Shown here in pieces: positions 8,633 through 18,807 of a DNA stretch of 64,000 nucleotides. This DNA comes from Catalinimonas niigatensis. GTDB lineage: Bacteria; Bacteroidota; Bacteroidia; Cytophagales; Cyclobacteriaceae. How positions within the stretch are numbered: the first letter of the stretch is position 1; each line of letters starts with the position of its first letter. The notes beneath the pieces are model-generated. The model was not told the DNA's origin and did not search any database. It saw nothing but the letters and a program-made list of their open reading frames with translations. Location of the stretch: the NCBI RefSeq assembly GCF_030506285.1, contig NZ_CP119422.1, positions 2,232,001 to 2,296,000 of the forward strand, given 5' to 3'. Position numbers and translations under genes: made by a program.

Positions 8633-11179
8633 TTATGGGATACTTTCATACATTGATTGCAAGCGTTTGTCTGTTTCTTGCTTTTTGATATTTTGTCTCA
8701 GCGCACGTACTCTGCCCTGATCTTCAAAAAAACCTAGAGAGCGATAAGCATTCAAACGAACGTAATATTTAGGATGATTTTTTGCATATTCCGCTAGTAA
8801 ATTAATTCCCTCTTCCTGTTGATCTCCTTGCAAATCTATTAAATATCTGGCAAAATAGTTAAGTAAGTAATACAAAGCTTCATCATTTATTTTCTTCAAT
8901 TTTTCTATAAACCAGGAATATTTGTTCTGGATTGAATTATCCACGTAGTAATTTGCCAATGAGATCACCACATTTAAGTTTGAGTAACTTTCATAGGGTA
9001 AAAATACTTCTGTTTTATCAGAAGCGTTGCTGAGCGTATAAGCAGCAATGGCTGAGCCAACTACTGCATAAGAACTGTCCTGTATGCCCCGCAGGAAAAC
9101 TTCCTGATATTGATTAGCATCCAGGGTTGACAGTAAAGTCAATGCGTCTGCTCTTACCAACGATTTCTTGTCTTGTTCAGCCATTTGTAATACCATCATT
9201 ATATCCTGGGCATTAAGGTACTGAGGAAACAATTCAAGGGTGTTGAGAGCTGTTTGCCTGATTGCCCAAAAGCTATCTTTTAGTGCTTCTTTATAAATAC
9301 CTGCTACTTCTGTACTTACGCTGTCTTGTGCTAAAGCTTCCAGCGCTTCTATTCTTCTGATGGCATTTGATGCATTGCGATACTGATGTGCCCACTCTGC
9401 CGCGGTTTTTTCCTGATCAACTTCCATCAGCAAATCAGCATTAGGATCGAGCAGCAACAAGTCAGGCTTTTGGTTTAAATCAAAGTTCCAGCTTTTCTCT
9501 GCTTCATCAATAAGTAAAGGAAACATTTGAGATTTCCCCTTCACCCATACTTCCATATTTACCGGTATTTTGAATACCTGCGCCTCTTTGAGATCCTGCA
9601 CCTGCTGAATATTGACTTTTAACTTCCCACTATCATAACTGTGGGTCAGCTGAAGTTTTGGGTGGCCTGCATCGAGGAACCATTGATTGAAAAACCAATT
9701 AAGATCTTCTCCACTTACTTCTTCAAAGGCTAATCTCAGATCGTGTATTTCCACTGAAGTATATGCATGTTTGTTCAGGTAATGATGTAGCGCTGTAAAG
9801 AAAGCTTCGTCTCCCAAATAAGTTCTAAGCATATGCAGAATCCGACTACCCTTATCGTAGGAGTGGCGGTCAAACATATCTTCCTGGTCTTGATAATGAA
9901 AACGGATCAGATCTACCTGCTTTTCTTCAGCTTCCGCAAAATAATTTTGCCCTTGCTCCCAGAGCACATAATCTCCTTCATCTTTACCGTATTTATAATT
10001 ACTCCAGAGGTACTCTGAATAAGTAGCAAATGATTCATTAAGCGGCAGGTTAGCCCAAGATTCACAAGTAACCAGATCTCCAAACCATTGGTGGAAAAGC
10101 TCATGGGCAATGATTCCATCCCAGTGATAATCAAGAAGTTCCCGATCATCTACCTGAAGGTCTTGCATAAATACAGAGGCAGTGGTATTTTCCATAGCTC
10201 CTGAGACAAAATCCCTGACTACTACCTGAGCATATTTGGCCCAGGGAAACTCTACTCCAATCAAACCGGAGAAATATTCCATCATTTCCGGCGTACGTCC
10301 GAAAATAGCCCTGGCATAAGGCTCATAGGTCGGCTCAACATAGTAACTCACTCTTTTGTCCTTCCACTGATCCTCTACAATAGCATACTCCCCTATTGCC
10401 ATCATGAAAAGATAAGGAGCATGGGGTTGGTCCATATTCCAATAGTCAGTGCGGGTATGATCATCATTGAATTGTGAAGATACTAATGTACCATTGGACA
10501 AAGTCTGAAAAGTGCTATAAACAGTAATGAACATTTCCTGAGTAGTACGTTCATTGGGAGCATCTATGGTAGGAAACCAGCAGGAATTGGCCTGGGTTTC
10601 ACCCTGTGTCCAAACCTGTATAGGCTTATCCATAATCTGTAGAGAATCTGTTCCAATAAAATACAGCCCTTTGTCCTGGGTAATGGCTTCGCTTCCTTGC
10701 AGCGCTACTTCATCAGGACGGGCAGTATAGTGTATTCTGATAAAAAGATCTTCGTCGCGGCTGTAGGTACGGTCCAGGGTAATATCCAACTGATATTCAT
10801 CATAAGTGTACTCCAAAGGTTTTTCTTCATTATTTACCAGAAGAACGAGTGTATGGATATCAAAGCCTTTAGCATCCAGTATCAGATGGTTCTGCTGGTA
10901 AAAATACGGGCGAAGCTGAAGGGTAGCAATTCCATCCAGTGTGTGCTCCTGTATATTAGGCTTTACCTCAAGTTTGGTGTGGAGAAGGTCAAATCTACGC
11001 TTACTTGAGGCTCGATAAGGAAATGTCTCCTGTTTAATCTCAAAGTACGAAGGTAAAGTGTTGGTGGCCTGTATGGAATCCCGAACTTGTGAATCATCCG
11101 TTTGAGCATCTATTTCTGTTACTCTACAGGCGGCATTCAAAAGAAGTATGACTAGCAAACTAGCACGAAGAAACTGCAT
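8633..11179 (-). CDS. M1 family metallo-aminopeptidase lipoprotein
   Basis: This is a zinc aminopeptidase of the M1 (gluzincin) family that removes N-terminal residues from peptides. The 848-residue product has a lipoprotein signal with LLNAAC (Cys18), the exopeptidase motif GAMEN near residue 328, the zinc site HELFHQWFGD near residue 359 and the second glutamate in NESFAT near residue 381. The C-terminal third is helical and HEAT-like. The lipobox places it in the cell envelope, so a role in extracytoplasmic peptide use is likely. It is divergent from the biotin-carrier gene across 63 bases, and no perfect TAnnTTTG box was seen between them. The substrate range is unknown. Confidence 0.93.
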   Translation of the reverse strand: MQFLRASLLVILLLNAACRVTEIDAQTDDSQVRDSIQATNTLPSYFEIKQETFPYRASSKRRFDLLHTKLEVKPNIQEHTLDGIATLQLRPYFYQQNHLILDAKGFDIHTLVLLVNNEEKPLEYTYDEYQLDITLDRTYSRDEDLFIRIHYTARPDEVALQGSEAITQDKGLYFIGTDSLQIMDKPIQVWTQGETQANSCWFPTIDAPNERTTQEMFITVYSTFQTLSNGTLVSSQFNDDHTRTDYWNMDQPHAPYLFMMAIGEYAIVEDQWKDKRVSYYVEPTYEPYARAIFGRTPEMMEYFSGLIGVEFPWAKYAQVVVRDFVSGAMENTTASVFMQDLQVDDRELLDYHWDGIIAHELFHQWFGDLVTCESWANLPLNESFATYSEYLWSNYKYGKDEGDYVLWEQGQNYFAEAEEKQVDLIRFHYQDQEDMFDRHSYDKGSRILHMLRTYLGDEAFFTALHHYLNKHAYTSVEIHDLRLAFEEVSGEDLNWFFNQWFLDAGHPKLQLTHSYDSGKLKVNIQQVQDLKEAQVFKIPVNMEVWVKGKSQMFPLLIDEAEKSWNFDLNQKPDLLLLDPNADLLMEVDQEKTAAEWAHQYRNASNAIRRIEALEALAQDSVSTEVAGIYKEALKDSFWAIRQTALNTLELFPQYLNAQDIMMVLQMAEQDKKSLVRADALTLLSTLDANQYQEVFLRGIQDSSYAVVGSAIAAYTLSNASDKTEVFLPYESYSNLNVVISLANYYVDNSIQNKYSWFIEKLKKINDEALYYLLNYFARYLIDLQGDQQEEGINLLAEYAKNHPKYYVRLNAYRSLGFFEDQGRVRALRQNIKKQETDKRLQSMYESIP

Positions 11180-11242
11180 GTATTATGGATTAATAAGAAT
11201 GAAATGTTAACTTAAACGCTGGATAAAAAATTCAACTAATTT

Positions 11243-11743
11243 ATGTTCAAGGCAACAGTTAATGATCAACGACAGTACGAAATTGAATTAAAATCAGATC
11301 AAACACTAATCGACAATCAGGAATTTTCCTCCAGCCTCAGCACCTTAACTGACAGCACCTTCCATCTATTGTATAAACATCATTCTTACAACGTAGAAGT
11401 TGTCAAAGCTGATTATTCCCGGAAAGAATTTTTACTGAAACTCAATGGTAAAAAGATCAAAGTCAATTTACAAGATCGCTTTGATCAACTTATTGAGGCT
11501 ATGGGGATGCAAGAGGAAGATGAACATACCGACAAAAAAATATTAGCGCCCATGCCGGGCCTTGTTTTGCAAGTTCATGTGAAAGAAGGAGACCAGGTAT
11601 TGAAAGGAGATCCTTTGCTCACCCTGGAAGCCATGAAAATGGAGAATGTACTTAAATCTCCCGGAGATGGGACAATAGCTACAGTTCATGCTGAAACAGG
11701 AAAAAGCGTTGAAAAAAATCATTTATTAGTGATGCTGGAATGA
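11243..11743 (+). CDS. biotin/lipoyl carrier protein (BCCP-like)
   Basis: This 166-residue protein ends in a biotinyl domain with ILAPMPGLV and the EAMKMEN motif. The lysine near residue 131 is the expected biotin site. The first 80 residues are an uncharacterised N-terminal extension of the type seen in carriers of acyl-CoA or oxaloacetate-type carboxylases. No carboxylase or carboxyltransferase gene is adjacent, so the partner enzyme must be encoded elsewhere. It is not the accB form, which normally sits beside accC. The biotin ligase birA is in the same window at 29772-30539. Function as a biotin carrier is secure; the pathway (propionyl-CoA, methylcrotonyl-CoA or other) is open. Confidence 0.85.
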   Translation: MFKATVNDQRQYEIELKSDQTLIDNQEFSSSLSTLTDSTFHLLYKHHSYNVEVVKADYSRKEFLLKLNGKKIKVNLQDRFDQLIEAMGMQEEDEHTDKKILAPMPGLVLQVHVKEGDQVLKGDPLLTLEAMKMENVLKSPGDGTIATVHAETGKSVEKNHLLVMLE

Positions 11744-11824
11744 GCTTATTCACTGTTTCTTAAAGGAAATTGTATTTTTTTTAAATCAAGCTATTTTTGT
11801 CTGTCAACTTATTTTTGGTATTTC

Positions 11825-11832
11825 TATATTTG
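11825..11832 (+). promoter_or_regulatory. -7 box TATATTTG upstream of pyrH
   Basis: TATATTTG matches TAnnTTTG perfectly and lies 19 bases before the pyrH ATG. No TTTG is found at the ideal 19-base spacing; the nearest candidate is 25 bases upstream. The leader would be about 13 bases. Confidence 0.55.
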
Positions 11833-11851
11833 CGCATCAAAACCCAGTTGA

Positions 11852-12556
11852 ATGAAATATAAAAGAATCCTACTAAAACTGAGCGGTGAAGCGCTCATGG
11901 GAACCCAACAGTATGGCATAGACTCAGACCGGCTTCAGCAATATGCCGAAGAAATCAAACGGGTGAAAGATGCAGGTGTAGAAATCGCTATCGTGATAGG
12001 AGGAGGTAATATCTTCAGAGGAGTGCAGGCAGAAAAATCCGGTATGGACAGAGTGCAGGGCGATTATATGGGTATGCTGGCCACTGTGATCAATGCCATG
12101 GCATTGCAAAGCGCCCTTGAGAAAAGTGGCATGTACACCCGTCTGATGTCCGGAATCAAGATTGAGCAGGTATGTGAGCCTTTTATCCGCAGGCGCGCCG
12201 TGCGACATCTGGAAAAAGGCAGAGTGGTTATTTTCGGAGCAGGTATCGGAAACCCTTATTTCACCACAGATTCTACTGCCAGCCTGCGGGCGATTGAGAT
12301 TGAAGCTGATGTGGTACTCAAAGGAACCCGGGTAGATGGTGTATACTCTGCTGACCCTGAAAAAGATCCTAATGCAAAGCGTTTTGTCAATATTACCTTT
12401 ACTGAGGTATATAAGAGGGGGCTTAATGTCATGGATATGACAGCATTTACCCTTTGTCAGGAAAACAATTTGCCCATTATTGTATTTGATATGAATAAAC
12501 CAGGCAATTTATATAATTTACTAAGTGGTCATGAAGTGGGTACTTTGATTAATTAA
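11852..12556 (+). CDS. pyrH: UMP kinase
   Basis: UMP kinase phosphorylates UMP to UDP with ATP in pyrimidine nucleotide synthesis and belongs to the amino-acid kinase fold. The 234-residue product starts [15 protein letters not shown], has the glycine-rich [11 protein letters not shown] near residue 48 and the [19 protein letters not shown] segment near residue 129. Length and sequence are typical of bacterial PyrH. It is followed by frr after 89 bases, a widely conserved pairing. Confidence 0.97.
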   Translation: MKYKRILLKLSGEALMGTQQYGIDSDRLQQYAEEIKRVKDAGVEIAIVIGGGNIFRGVQAEKSGMDRVQGDYMGMLATVINAMALQSALEKSGMYTRLMSGIKIEQVCEPFIRRRAVRHLEKGRVVIFGAGIGNPYFTTDSTASLRAIEIEADVVLKGTRVDGVYSADPEKDPNAKRFVNITFTEVYKRGLNVMDMTAFTLCQENNLPIIVFDMNKPGNLYNLLSGHEVGTLIN

Positions 12557-12645
12557 TTTTTTCTAGCGCATCATTTTTTTAGTACCATAGCGTTGATGTT
12601 ATGTTATAAACACTTCCTATTTCTATTGATTTAATTTTTCAAGCA

Positions 12646-13209
12646 ATGACAGAAGAAATTCAAATGTACCTTGACGAGACTGATGACAATATGAAAAAGG
12701 CTGTCAGTCACGTTGCAGGTGAGTTCAAAAAGATTAGAGCAGGCAAAGCACAACCCAATATGCTGGATGGTCTTTTGGTTGATTATTATGGAAACAGCAC
12801 TCCAATCAATCAGGTATCATCCATTACGACTCCCGATGCCCGTACTGTATTGATCAAACCCTGGGAGAAAAAGATGGTAAATGAAATTGAGCGGGCAATT
12901 ATTAATTCAGACCTGGGACTCAACCCACAAAACGATGGAGAAGTAATACGGTTAAATATTCCTCCTCTCACTGAAGAGCGCCGTAAAAATCTGGTAAAGC
13001 AAGCTAAAAATGAAGCTGAAACCGGAAAAATCAGTGTGCGTAATATTCGTAAAGATGCCAATGAGTCTATTAAGAAGTTGCTGAAAGAAAGCACATCTGA
13101 AGACGATGTAAAAGAAGGTGAAGACAAGGTACAGGAGCTTACCAATAGTTATATAGCCAAAATAGACAGCTTGTTTGAAGAAAAGGAAAAAGAGATTATG
13201 ACGATCTGA
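12646..13209 (+). CDS. frr: ribosome recycling factor
   Basis: RRF splits post-termination ribosomes together with EF-G. The 187-residue product shows the RRF pattern: RAGKAQPNMLDGLLVDYYG near residue 31, then INQVSSI, and the long three-helix bundle including LTEERRKNLVKQAK. Length is normal. It ends at 13209, directly against the nadD stop on the other strand with no base between. Confidence 0.97.
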   Translation: MTEEIQMYLDETDDNMKKAVSHVAGEFKKIRAGKAQPNMLDGLLVDYYGNSTPINQVSSITTPDARTVLIKPWEKKMVNEIERAIINSDLGLNPQNDGEVIRLNIPPLTEERRKNLVKQAKNEAETGKISVRNIRKDANESIKKLLKESTSEDDVKEGEDKVQELTNSYIAKIDSLFEEKEKEIMTI

Positions 13210-13794
13210 TTACAGATAAAATTTCTTTGCGGAAATATATTCTTCTACACGATCATGCACCAAATATTTGATAGAAATATCTTTCTTAATACAATCCCGA
13301 ATAAAGGTCGCAGAAATATCCATTAAAGGAGCATTAACCATCCTGATCGCAGGATGGTTTTTTATTTCCTCCCTGATTTTGTCTTTTTCATAATCGGGTC
13401 TGGGATAAATAATGATCCCATGCTGGCTTAAAATTTCCTGATAGTTTTTCCACTTATGAAAGTGACGTAAATTATCGCTGCCCAGAATAAGCGTAAAATG
13501 ATGTTGAGGATAACGATCTTTGAGATAGGCCAGCGTATCTACTGTATAGCTTGGCTTAGGCATGCTGAATTCCACATTTGAAACTCTCAAATCAAAGTTA
13601 TCTTCAATTGCCAACTCTACCATACGCAGGCGATCCACATCTGACAAAAGTGATTTGGAGCTTTTAAATGGATTTTGAGGTGACACAACAAACCACACCT
13701 GATCCAGTTTTGTGTATCCTCGTACCGTATTGGCAATAATAAGATGTCCTACATGTATCGGGTTGAATGATCCGAAAAAGAGCCCTACTTTCAC
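13210..13794 (-). CDS. nadD: nicotinate-nucleotide adenylyltransferase
   Basis: NadD adenylates nicotinate mononucleotide in NAD synthesis. The 194-residue product has the nucleotidyltransferase motif GLFFGSFNPIHVGHLIIAN at its N-terminus and the C-terminal SATFIRDCI (ISATxIR-type) motif near residue 161. Both are diagnostic of the family. The gene converges on frr with abutting stop codons. The upstream neighbour is the fasciclin lipoprotein, separated by 45 bases. Confidence 0.95.
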   Translation of the reverse strand: MKVGLFFGSFNPIHVGHLIIANTVRGYTKLDQVWFVVSPQNPFKSSKSLLSDVDRLRMVELAIEDNFDLRVSNVEFSMPKPSYTVDTLAYLKDRYPQHHFTLILGSDNLRHFHKWKNYQEILSQHGIIIYPRPDYEKDKIREEIKNHPAIRMVNAPLMDISATFIRDCIKKDISIKYLVHDRVEEYISAKKFYL

Positions 13795-13839
13795 TGGATT
13801 ATCTCATGCTTTTAGTTGGTCATTAGTCAAAGGACTAAT

Positions 13840-14409
13840 TTAGTTAGGGATAAGCACTTCGTCAATAATGTGAATATATCCATTATCTGCTTCACGATCT
13901 CCAAATACTATAGAAGCACCCTCTACTGTCAATTGTCCATTTGCTGTACTCACTTCCAAAGGTCCGCCGTACATCGTTTCCAACTCTTGCATCTGAGCGA
14001 TCTCAGCATCCATGAAGCTACCTTTTACCACATGATGCAACAATATATTTCTTAACTCCTCATTTTCAATTGAATCGGGAACAGCACTATAGCCCAATGC
14101 CTCCTCTGTTAATTGATCAAAAGCTGCATCTGATGGCGCAAAAAAGGTATAGGGGCCTCCCTGTGCCAGAACCGTATCAAGTCCGGTAGTGCGAATAGCG
14201 TTCTCTACCATCTTCAGGCCTTCATTGTCCATGTTTAAAGCCTCATAGATATTTCCTTCACCTATACTTGCCTCTTCTCTTTCGCGTTCTCCGATCACAT
14301 CGCCTTCAAACTCTACATCACTTTTCTCCTCAAGTTCCGTTTTTTTCTTAGCGCATGAGGAGGTACCTACTATCAATAAAGCCAAAAAAATGTATATAAA
14401 AAATCTCAT
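13840..14409 (-). CDS. fasciclin (FAS1) domain lipoprotein
   Basis: This 189-residue protein has a lipoprotein signal ending VGTSSC (Cys19), a Glu/Lys-rich linker, and one FAS1 domain from about residue 55. The FAS1 hallmarks are visible: TFFAPSDAAFDQL and LLHHVVKGSF, then a final IHIIDEVLIPN. FAS1 domains act in adhesion and surface interactions. In Bacteroidota such lipoproteins are usually on the outer membrane. A specific ligand cannot be named. It lies between nadD and the long TPR gene, all on the minus strand. Confidence 0.9.
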   Translation of the reverse strand: MRFFIYIFLALLIVGTSSCAKKKTELEEKSDVEFEGDVIGEREREEASIGEGNIYEALNMDNEGLKMVENAIRTTGLDTVLAQGGPYTFFAPSDAAFDQLTEEALGYSAVPDSIENEELRNILLHHVVKGSFMDAEIAQMQELETMYGGPLEVSTANGQLTVEGASIVFGDREADNGYIHIIDEVLIPN

Positions 14410-14486
14410 GATCTAATGAATTATTAAAGTCAAAAAAGTTTAGTTTATAAATCCACAACCACCACAGCGCTTATTTGTTAATAATT

Positions 14487-17400
14487 TTACTGCTTGGGCT
14501 TACTTCCCTCTGGACTGCTTTCATCAATAATGATCTGATTCTCCTGCTCCATCTTCATACTATCTTGCTTGCGTTCTTCTGCTTCTTTTTCGGCCTCCAT
14601 CTCCCCTAGTGCCATAAGCTTTTGCTCCGCCTGCTCTCTGATATTGGGTAGAGGTGAATTTTCTATCAATGAATTAAGTGTGGCTTTGGCCTGAAAATTC
14701 TCTTCCAGCGCAATATAATTTTCTGCAATCAGTAAAAAAGAAAGCCCCAGCCAGTTTTCATATATAGAGAAATTTTTATTCAGGTCATAAAGCGTTTCTA
14801 TAGATTCAGCATATTTTCCCTGATCATACTGGATCTTAGCCATTAAATATTGAGCCTCCGCACCGTATGTATCTTTTGCGGTGTTCAGCGTCTTCAAGAA
14901 ATTATCAATAGCTTTATCATAATTTTCTTTTTCATAAGCTACTTTTCCCTGGTACAACATCGCCATATTTTCTGCTGCTGCTGATACATTGGCCTTTTCC
15001 AGAATCTGCTCGGCATAATAGTTTACAGAATCCAGCAAAGATTCATTTTTTTGCCCCAGGATATAGTAAGAAGTCATCATTCCCGACCAGGCATTGAACT
15101 GTTCACGCTTATTGCCTGCCATGTTAGCCAATCGGGCATAATATTTTATCGCTTGCTGATGGTTATTCTGAGCTTGTTCCAGCTCAGCAATTCTTTGGAT
15201 CGCACGGTTCAATCTGGAAGAAGAGCCTTTTCCAGCAATTTCATAAAACACCTTCAATGCCTCATCTATCTGATCTGAACGATAATACGATTCGGCGATA
15301 TAGTAACGGGCTTCATCTACATTGGCATTATCAGGATAGTTACTGATAAACTCCTGCAAACGGCTCACTGCCTGCTGGTACTTTTGTGTGAAGTAAAGAT
15401 TCTTGGCCGACTCAAATTCAATACCTCCCAGTGCTTTGTTCTCCGGATTAGCTTCCTTGTATATGGCCAGATATTCTGAGAAATCATCAGACTCCTCACC
15501 ACTCTGGGATTGGACTTCCTGCAAACCCAGCAGCGCAGAGTTGGCTGCCGCATGATCCGTATACTGCTTAATAACTTGCTTATAATCGGCAGAAGCCTGG
15601 GCATAGTTTTTCAGATTGGTATAGGCAAGCGCTCTCCTCAGCAGGGCATAGGGTGTCAGATTACTTTGAGCATTGGTTTGTAGCAATCTGCTAAATCCAT
15701 TGATAGCCTGCTGATAATTACCCTCTTCCAGGTTTAACTGGGCTTTCTGAAAAACTGCATCATCCCGGTGGCGGGAATCGGGATAGCGGTCAATCACCAC
15801 ATCCAAACTGGCACGAGCTTCATTCATTTTTCCTTGTATGCCCTGGATTACTCCCTTTTGATAATAAGCATAGCTAATATCAGGATTTCTTTGTTGAATC
15901 GCTTTATCATATGCACCGATTGCCTGTCCATAATTTTTTGTCACATAGTAGGTGTCGGCTAGCCTGATCAAAGCATCTTCATAATTCAGCTTTGCGCTTG
16001 TATTACCTCTAGACTTTTGTTCAATTGTTTGCACATACTTCTCAAAATGCTCCTTTGCTTTGGGATAGTCATTGGTATTAAAATAAGCATATCCGATACC
16101 GTAGCGGGATTTGAGAAAGTACATTTCACTTGTCCCCTCGAGCCTGCGTTCGTCGCCTAAAGCTCTGAAAACAGCAGCATAGGCATTGATCGCTTCTTCA
16201 TATTTTTTTCCTACGGAGTAAGCTTCGCCTTTCCAGAAGTTAGCACCTGCTACCAATTCCCGATCAATCGGATATTGTAAAGATTTATCAAAGAGTTGTA
16301 CCGATTGGTAATACTCTCCCTGGTTAAACGCCTGAGTACCTGCATAAAAACTTACTTTCTGATAAGCTTTTCTGACTTGTAAAGTTTTGGTGGGCAGGCT
16401 TTCAATAAATTCAATAGCCTGGGCATAGTTTTGGGTATTCAGAAAAGCTTCGCTTAACAGATCGTTTGCCTCTACGGTATGTTCACTATTGGGATAATCC
16501 TCTTTAAATTTTTGCAATGTTTGAATCGCACGCCCATGCTCGCCCAATGAAACCAATACCTTGCCCAATTTAAATGAGGCCTGTTCTTTAATCTCAGGAC
16601 TAAAACTCATGTTTGCTGCATTCTCCAATGCAGTAGAAGCAAAATTTTCATTGTCTTGTTTTAAATACGACAGGCCCAGATAGTAAGAAGAAAACTGACC
16701 GATACTATCTTTTCGTGAAGCAATCTGCTTAAAATTATCTATGGCTGGCTGTGCTTTTCCGGTTTTGTACTGAGCAAATGCCAGACGGTACATCATAGGC
16801 GCCTCCGGCCTACGCAAGGTAGCATATTCACTCAGAAAGGGCTCGGCCTTAGCATAATCTCCCTGCATAAAATAGGCTTCACCTGCCAGCAACATAATAT
16901 CCGGTAAATTTTTGACCTGGCTTTTATTGCCTCCTGCCCCATCCAATATTCCTTGGGCATAGGTCTGTAGCTGCGCATACTTACCTTGTTTGTAATAGAT
17001 GTTTGCAATCAGGTAAGGCACAACTTCAGCATAAGAAGCTTCCTGTTCAGCGCTCTTCAAATCGCTCAATGCCTCTTCAAAATCACTTTGCTGATAAGCA
17101 ATGTAGCCTGAATAGTAGCTTGCCGCACTGGTAAAAGGGCTTCTTGATACTTTTACCTGATCAAAATAGGGTTTTGCCTCGTAGAAGTTCTGCTCCGTGA
17201 AATAGGCATAGCCCAACTTAAAATTTCTGGTATGCTGCTCTTCCTCCGTCAGATTACGGGTATCTGTTTTTTCAAAGTAGGCAATGGCTTTACCATAATT
17301 TTCATCTTTGAAATAAAAGTTGCCCAATTCATAGTTTGCCCGGACTGCTTTCGGATGACTGCTGTGGTTATTGACAAACTCTGCCAGCTTGGCTTCGCCA

Positions 17401-17663
17401 TCAGCATTATAAAGTCTTAATGCTGCGTAAGCAATATAGTATTCTGCCTCCACAGCGCGCTCGCTACTCTGGTCTTCTTCCAGATATTCTTCAAAGGCCT
17501 CTCTGGCAGCACCGTACTGATGCTTATCCAGCAAGTCCATTCCCTTTTGATACCAGGAAATAGTTTCTACATCAGCAAGATACTGCTGCGCCTGCAGTTG
17601 CAGAAAAGACGAAACCAGGAGCACAAAAAATAGTATGAACAGCTTTTTCACTTGTACAGACAT
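14487..17663 (-). CDS. long exported tetratricopeptide-repeat protein
   Basis: This is a protein of about 1058 residues made almost entirely of TPR units, with recurrent motifs such as YFKDENYGKAIAYFEK, YYKQGKYAQ and YYVTKNYGQAIGAYDKAI. It ends in a short charged tail. I start at the ATG at 17663, which gives a clean signal peptide (KKLFILFFVLLVSSF... cleaved after LQAQ). An upstream ATG at 17708 would add 15 charged residues before it. Export to the periplasm is likely. TPR solenoids act as scaffolds, and relatives of this size are common in Bacteroidota next to holA. The partner is unknown. Confidence 0.85.
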   Translation of the reverse strand: MSVQVKKLFILFFVLLVSSFLQLQAQQYLADVETISWYQKGMDLLDKHQYGAAREAFEEYLEEDQSSERAVEAEYYIAYAALRLYNADGEAKLAEFVNNHSSHPKAVRANYELGNFYFKDENYGKAIAYFEKTDTRNLTEEEQHTRNFKLGYAYFTEQNFYEAKPYFDQVKVSRSPFTSAASYYSGYIAYQQSDFEEALSDLKSAEQEASYAEVVPYLIANIYYKQGKYAQLQTYAQGILDGAGGNKSQVKNLPDIMLLAGEAYFMQGDYAKAEPFLSEYATLRRPEAPMMYRLAFAQYKTGKAQPAIDNFKQIASRKDSIGQFSSYYLGLSYLKQDNENFASTALENAANMSFSPEIKEQASFKLGKVLVSLGEHGRAIQTLQKFKEDYPNSEHTVEANDLLSEAFLNTQNYAQAIEFIESLPTKTLQVRKAYQKVSFYAGTQAFNQGEYYQSVQLFDKSLQYPIDRELVAGANFWKGEAYSVGKKYEEAINAYAAVFRALGDERRLEGTSEMYFLKSRYGIGYAYFNTNDYPKAKEHFEKYVQTIEQKSRGNTSAKLNYEDALIRLADTYYVTKNYGQAIGAYDKAIQQRNPDISYAYYQKGVIQGIQGKMNEARASLDVVIDRYPDSRHRDDAVFQKAQLNLEEGNYQQAINGFSRLLQTNAQSNLTPYALLRRALAYTNLKNYAQASADYKQVIKQYTDHAAANSALLGLQEVQSQSGEESDDFSEYLAIYKEANPENKALGGIEFESAKNLYFTQKYQQAVSRLQEFISNYPDNANVDEARYYIAESYYRSDQIDEALKVFYEIAGKGSSSRLNRAIQRIAELEQAQNNHQQAIKYYARLANMAGNKREQFNAWSGMMTSYYILGQKNESLLDSVNYYAEQILEKANVSAAAENMAMLYQGKVAYEKENYDKAIDNFLKTLNTAKDTYGAEAQYLMAKIQYDQGKYAESIETLYDLNKNFSIYENWLGLSFLLIAENYIALEENFQAKATLNSLIENSPLPNIREQAEQKLMALGEMEAEKEAEERKQDSMKMEQENQIIIDESSPEGSKPKQ

Positions 17664-17727
17664 ATAGATAATTGCGGTATGTTTATTTCTAAAACGACTT
17701 TCGCTCATAAAAATTCTTTACACAAAA

Positions 17728-18759
17728 TTAATGCATCAGCCGGAAGATAAGTTCTTTCAAAATCTGAGCATCAGTTCCACTGATATTTTCAATTCCTTTG
17801 GAATGCTGATCCGCAACCCGCAAATGATGGATATTGCTGATCACTTTGGGCAACGGATAATTTACGGCAGCTATTTTATATTCTTTTGCAAAAAAAGGAT
17901 TGATCTTCAGCACGCCTGCCAATGCCCGCTCTGACTTATCGGTAGAATGATGAACCAAAAGCAACTTACTAAAAAAAGTAAAAAGAAGGGCAATAATCGG
18001 AATGATAGGATTCGCTTTCTGGTTAGCTTCAAAATACTGAATGATCCGATTGGCCTTAAGTACATCACGTACTGCCAATGCTTTTTGCAGTTCAAAGACA
18101 TTGTATTCTTTGCTGATCCCAATATACTTCTGAACAATGGCTGGTGTGATCTTCCCCTCTTCCTCTCCTTGCCTAAAGTTGATCAGTACTTTTTCTATCT
18201 CATTGGTAAGCCTTTCCAGGTTATTGCCAATGTAGTCAGCCAGCATCTGCACCGCCTTATCTTCAATCTGAGATCCTTTATGTTTGACATACTGCGCTAT
18301 CCATTCCGGCAGCTGATTGTCATACATTTTTTTAGACTCCACCAATATTGCCAGCTTGTCCAGCAGTTTGCTTAATGGTTTTCTGCCGTCAAAAGTTTTG
18401 TACTTATAGCAAAACACCAAAATGGTAGAAGGCATAGGGTTCTTCACATAAGCTTCCATCAACTCCTGTCCTTGTTTATTATTCAGATCCTGAATTTCCT
18501 GCGCCTCCCGCACAATCACCACCTGCCGTTCTGACATCATCGGATAGCGCCTGGCGTTGCTCAAGATGGTGCTTACATCCACATCTTTGCCGTACATCAC
18601 CATCTGGTTGAATCCCCGCTCGCTTTCACTCAGCACATTTTCTTCTATGTAATCTGCAATCTGATCAATAAAATAAGGTTCATCTCCCTGTAAAAAATAT
18701 AGAGGAGCAAACTGTTTCTCGCGAAGTGATTTGAGTACGGATTCAGGAGAATGAGGCAT
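17728..18759 (-). CDS. holA: DNA polymerase III subunit delta
   Basis: HolA is the wrench subunit of the clamp loader that opens the beta sliding clamp. The 343-residue product begins with the family pattern (FAPLYFLQGDEPYFIDQIADYI) and later has RRYPMMSERQVVIVREAQEI and NNLERLTNEIEKVLINF. It is an inactive AAA+ family member, so the lack of a classical Walker A is expected. It precedes the TPR gene by 64 bases on the same strand. Confidence 0.92.
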   Translation of the reverse strand: MPHSPESVLKSLREKQFAPLYFLQGDEPYFIDQIADYIEENVLSESERGFNQMVMYGKDVDVSTILSNARRYPMMSERQVVIVREAQEIQDLNNKQGQELMEAYVKNPMPSTILVFCYKYKTFDGRKPLSKLLDKLAILVESKKMYDNQLPEWIAQYVKHKGSQIEDKAVQMLADYIGNNLERLTNEIEKVLINFRQGEEEGKITPAIVQKYIGISKEYNVFELQKALAVRDVLKANRIIQYFEANQKANPIIPIIALLFTFFSKLLLVHHSTDKSERALAGVLKINPFFAKEYKIAAVNYPLPKVISNIHHLRVADQHSKGIENISGTDAQILKELIFRLMH

Positions 18760-18807
18760 GGTTGGTCAAGTACATTTTTAGTAAATATAGCTACATTTAT
18801 GGCTTGT

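Noticed and set aside
9913-10149. A small frame within the M1 aminopeptidase gene on the same strand
   Set aside because: It is an out-of-frame shadow of the zinc-site region.
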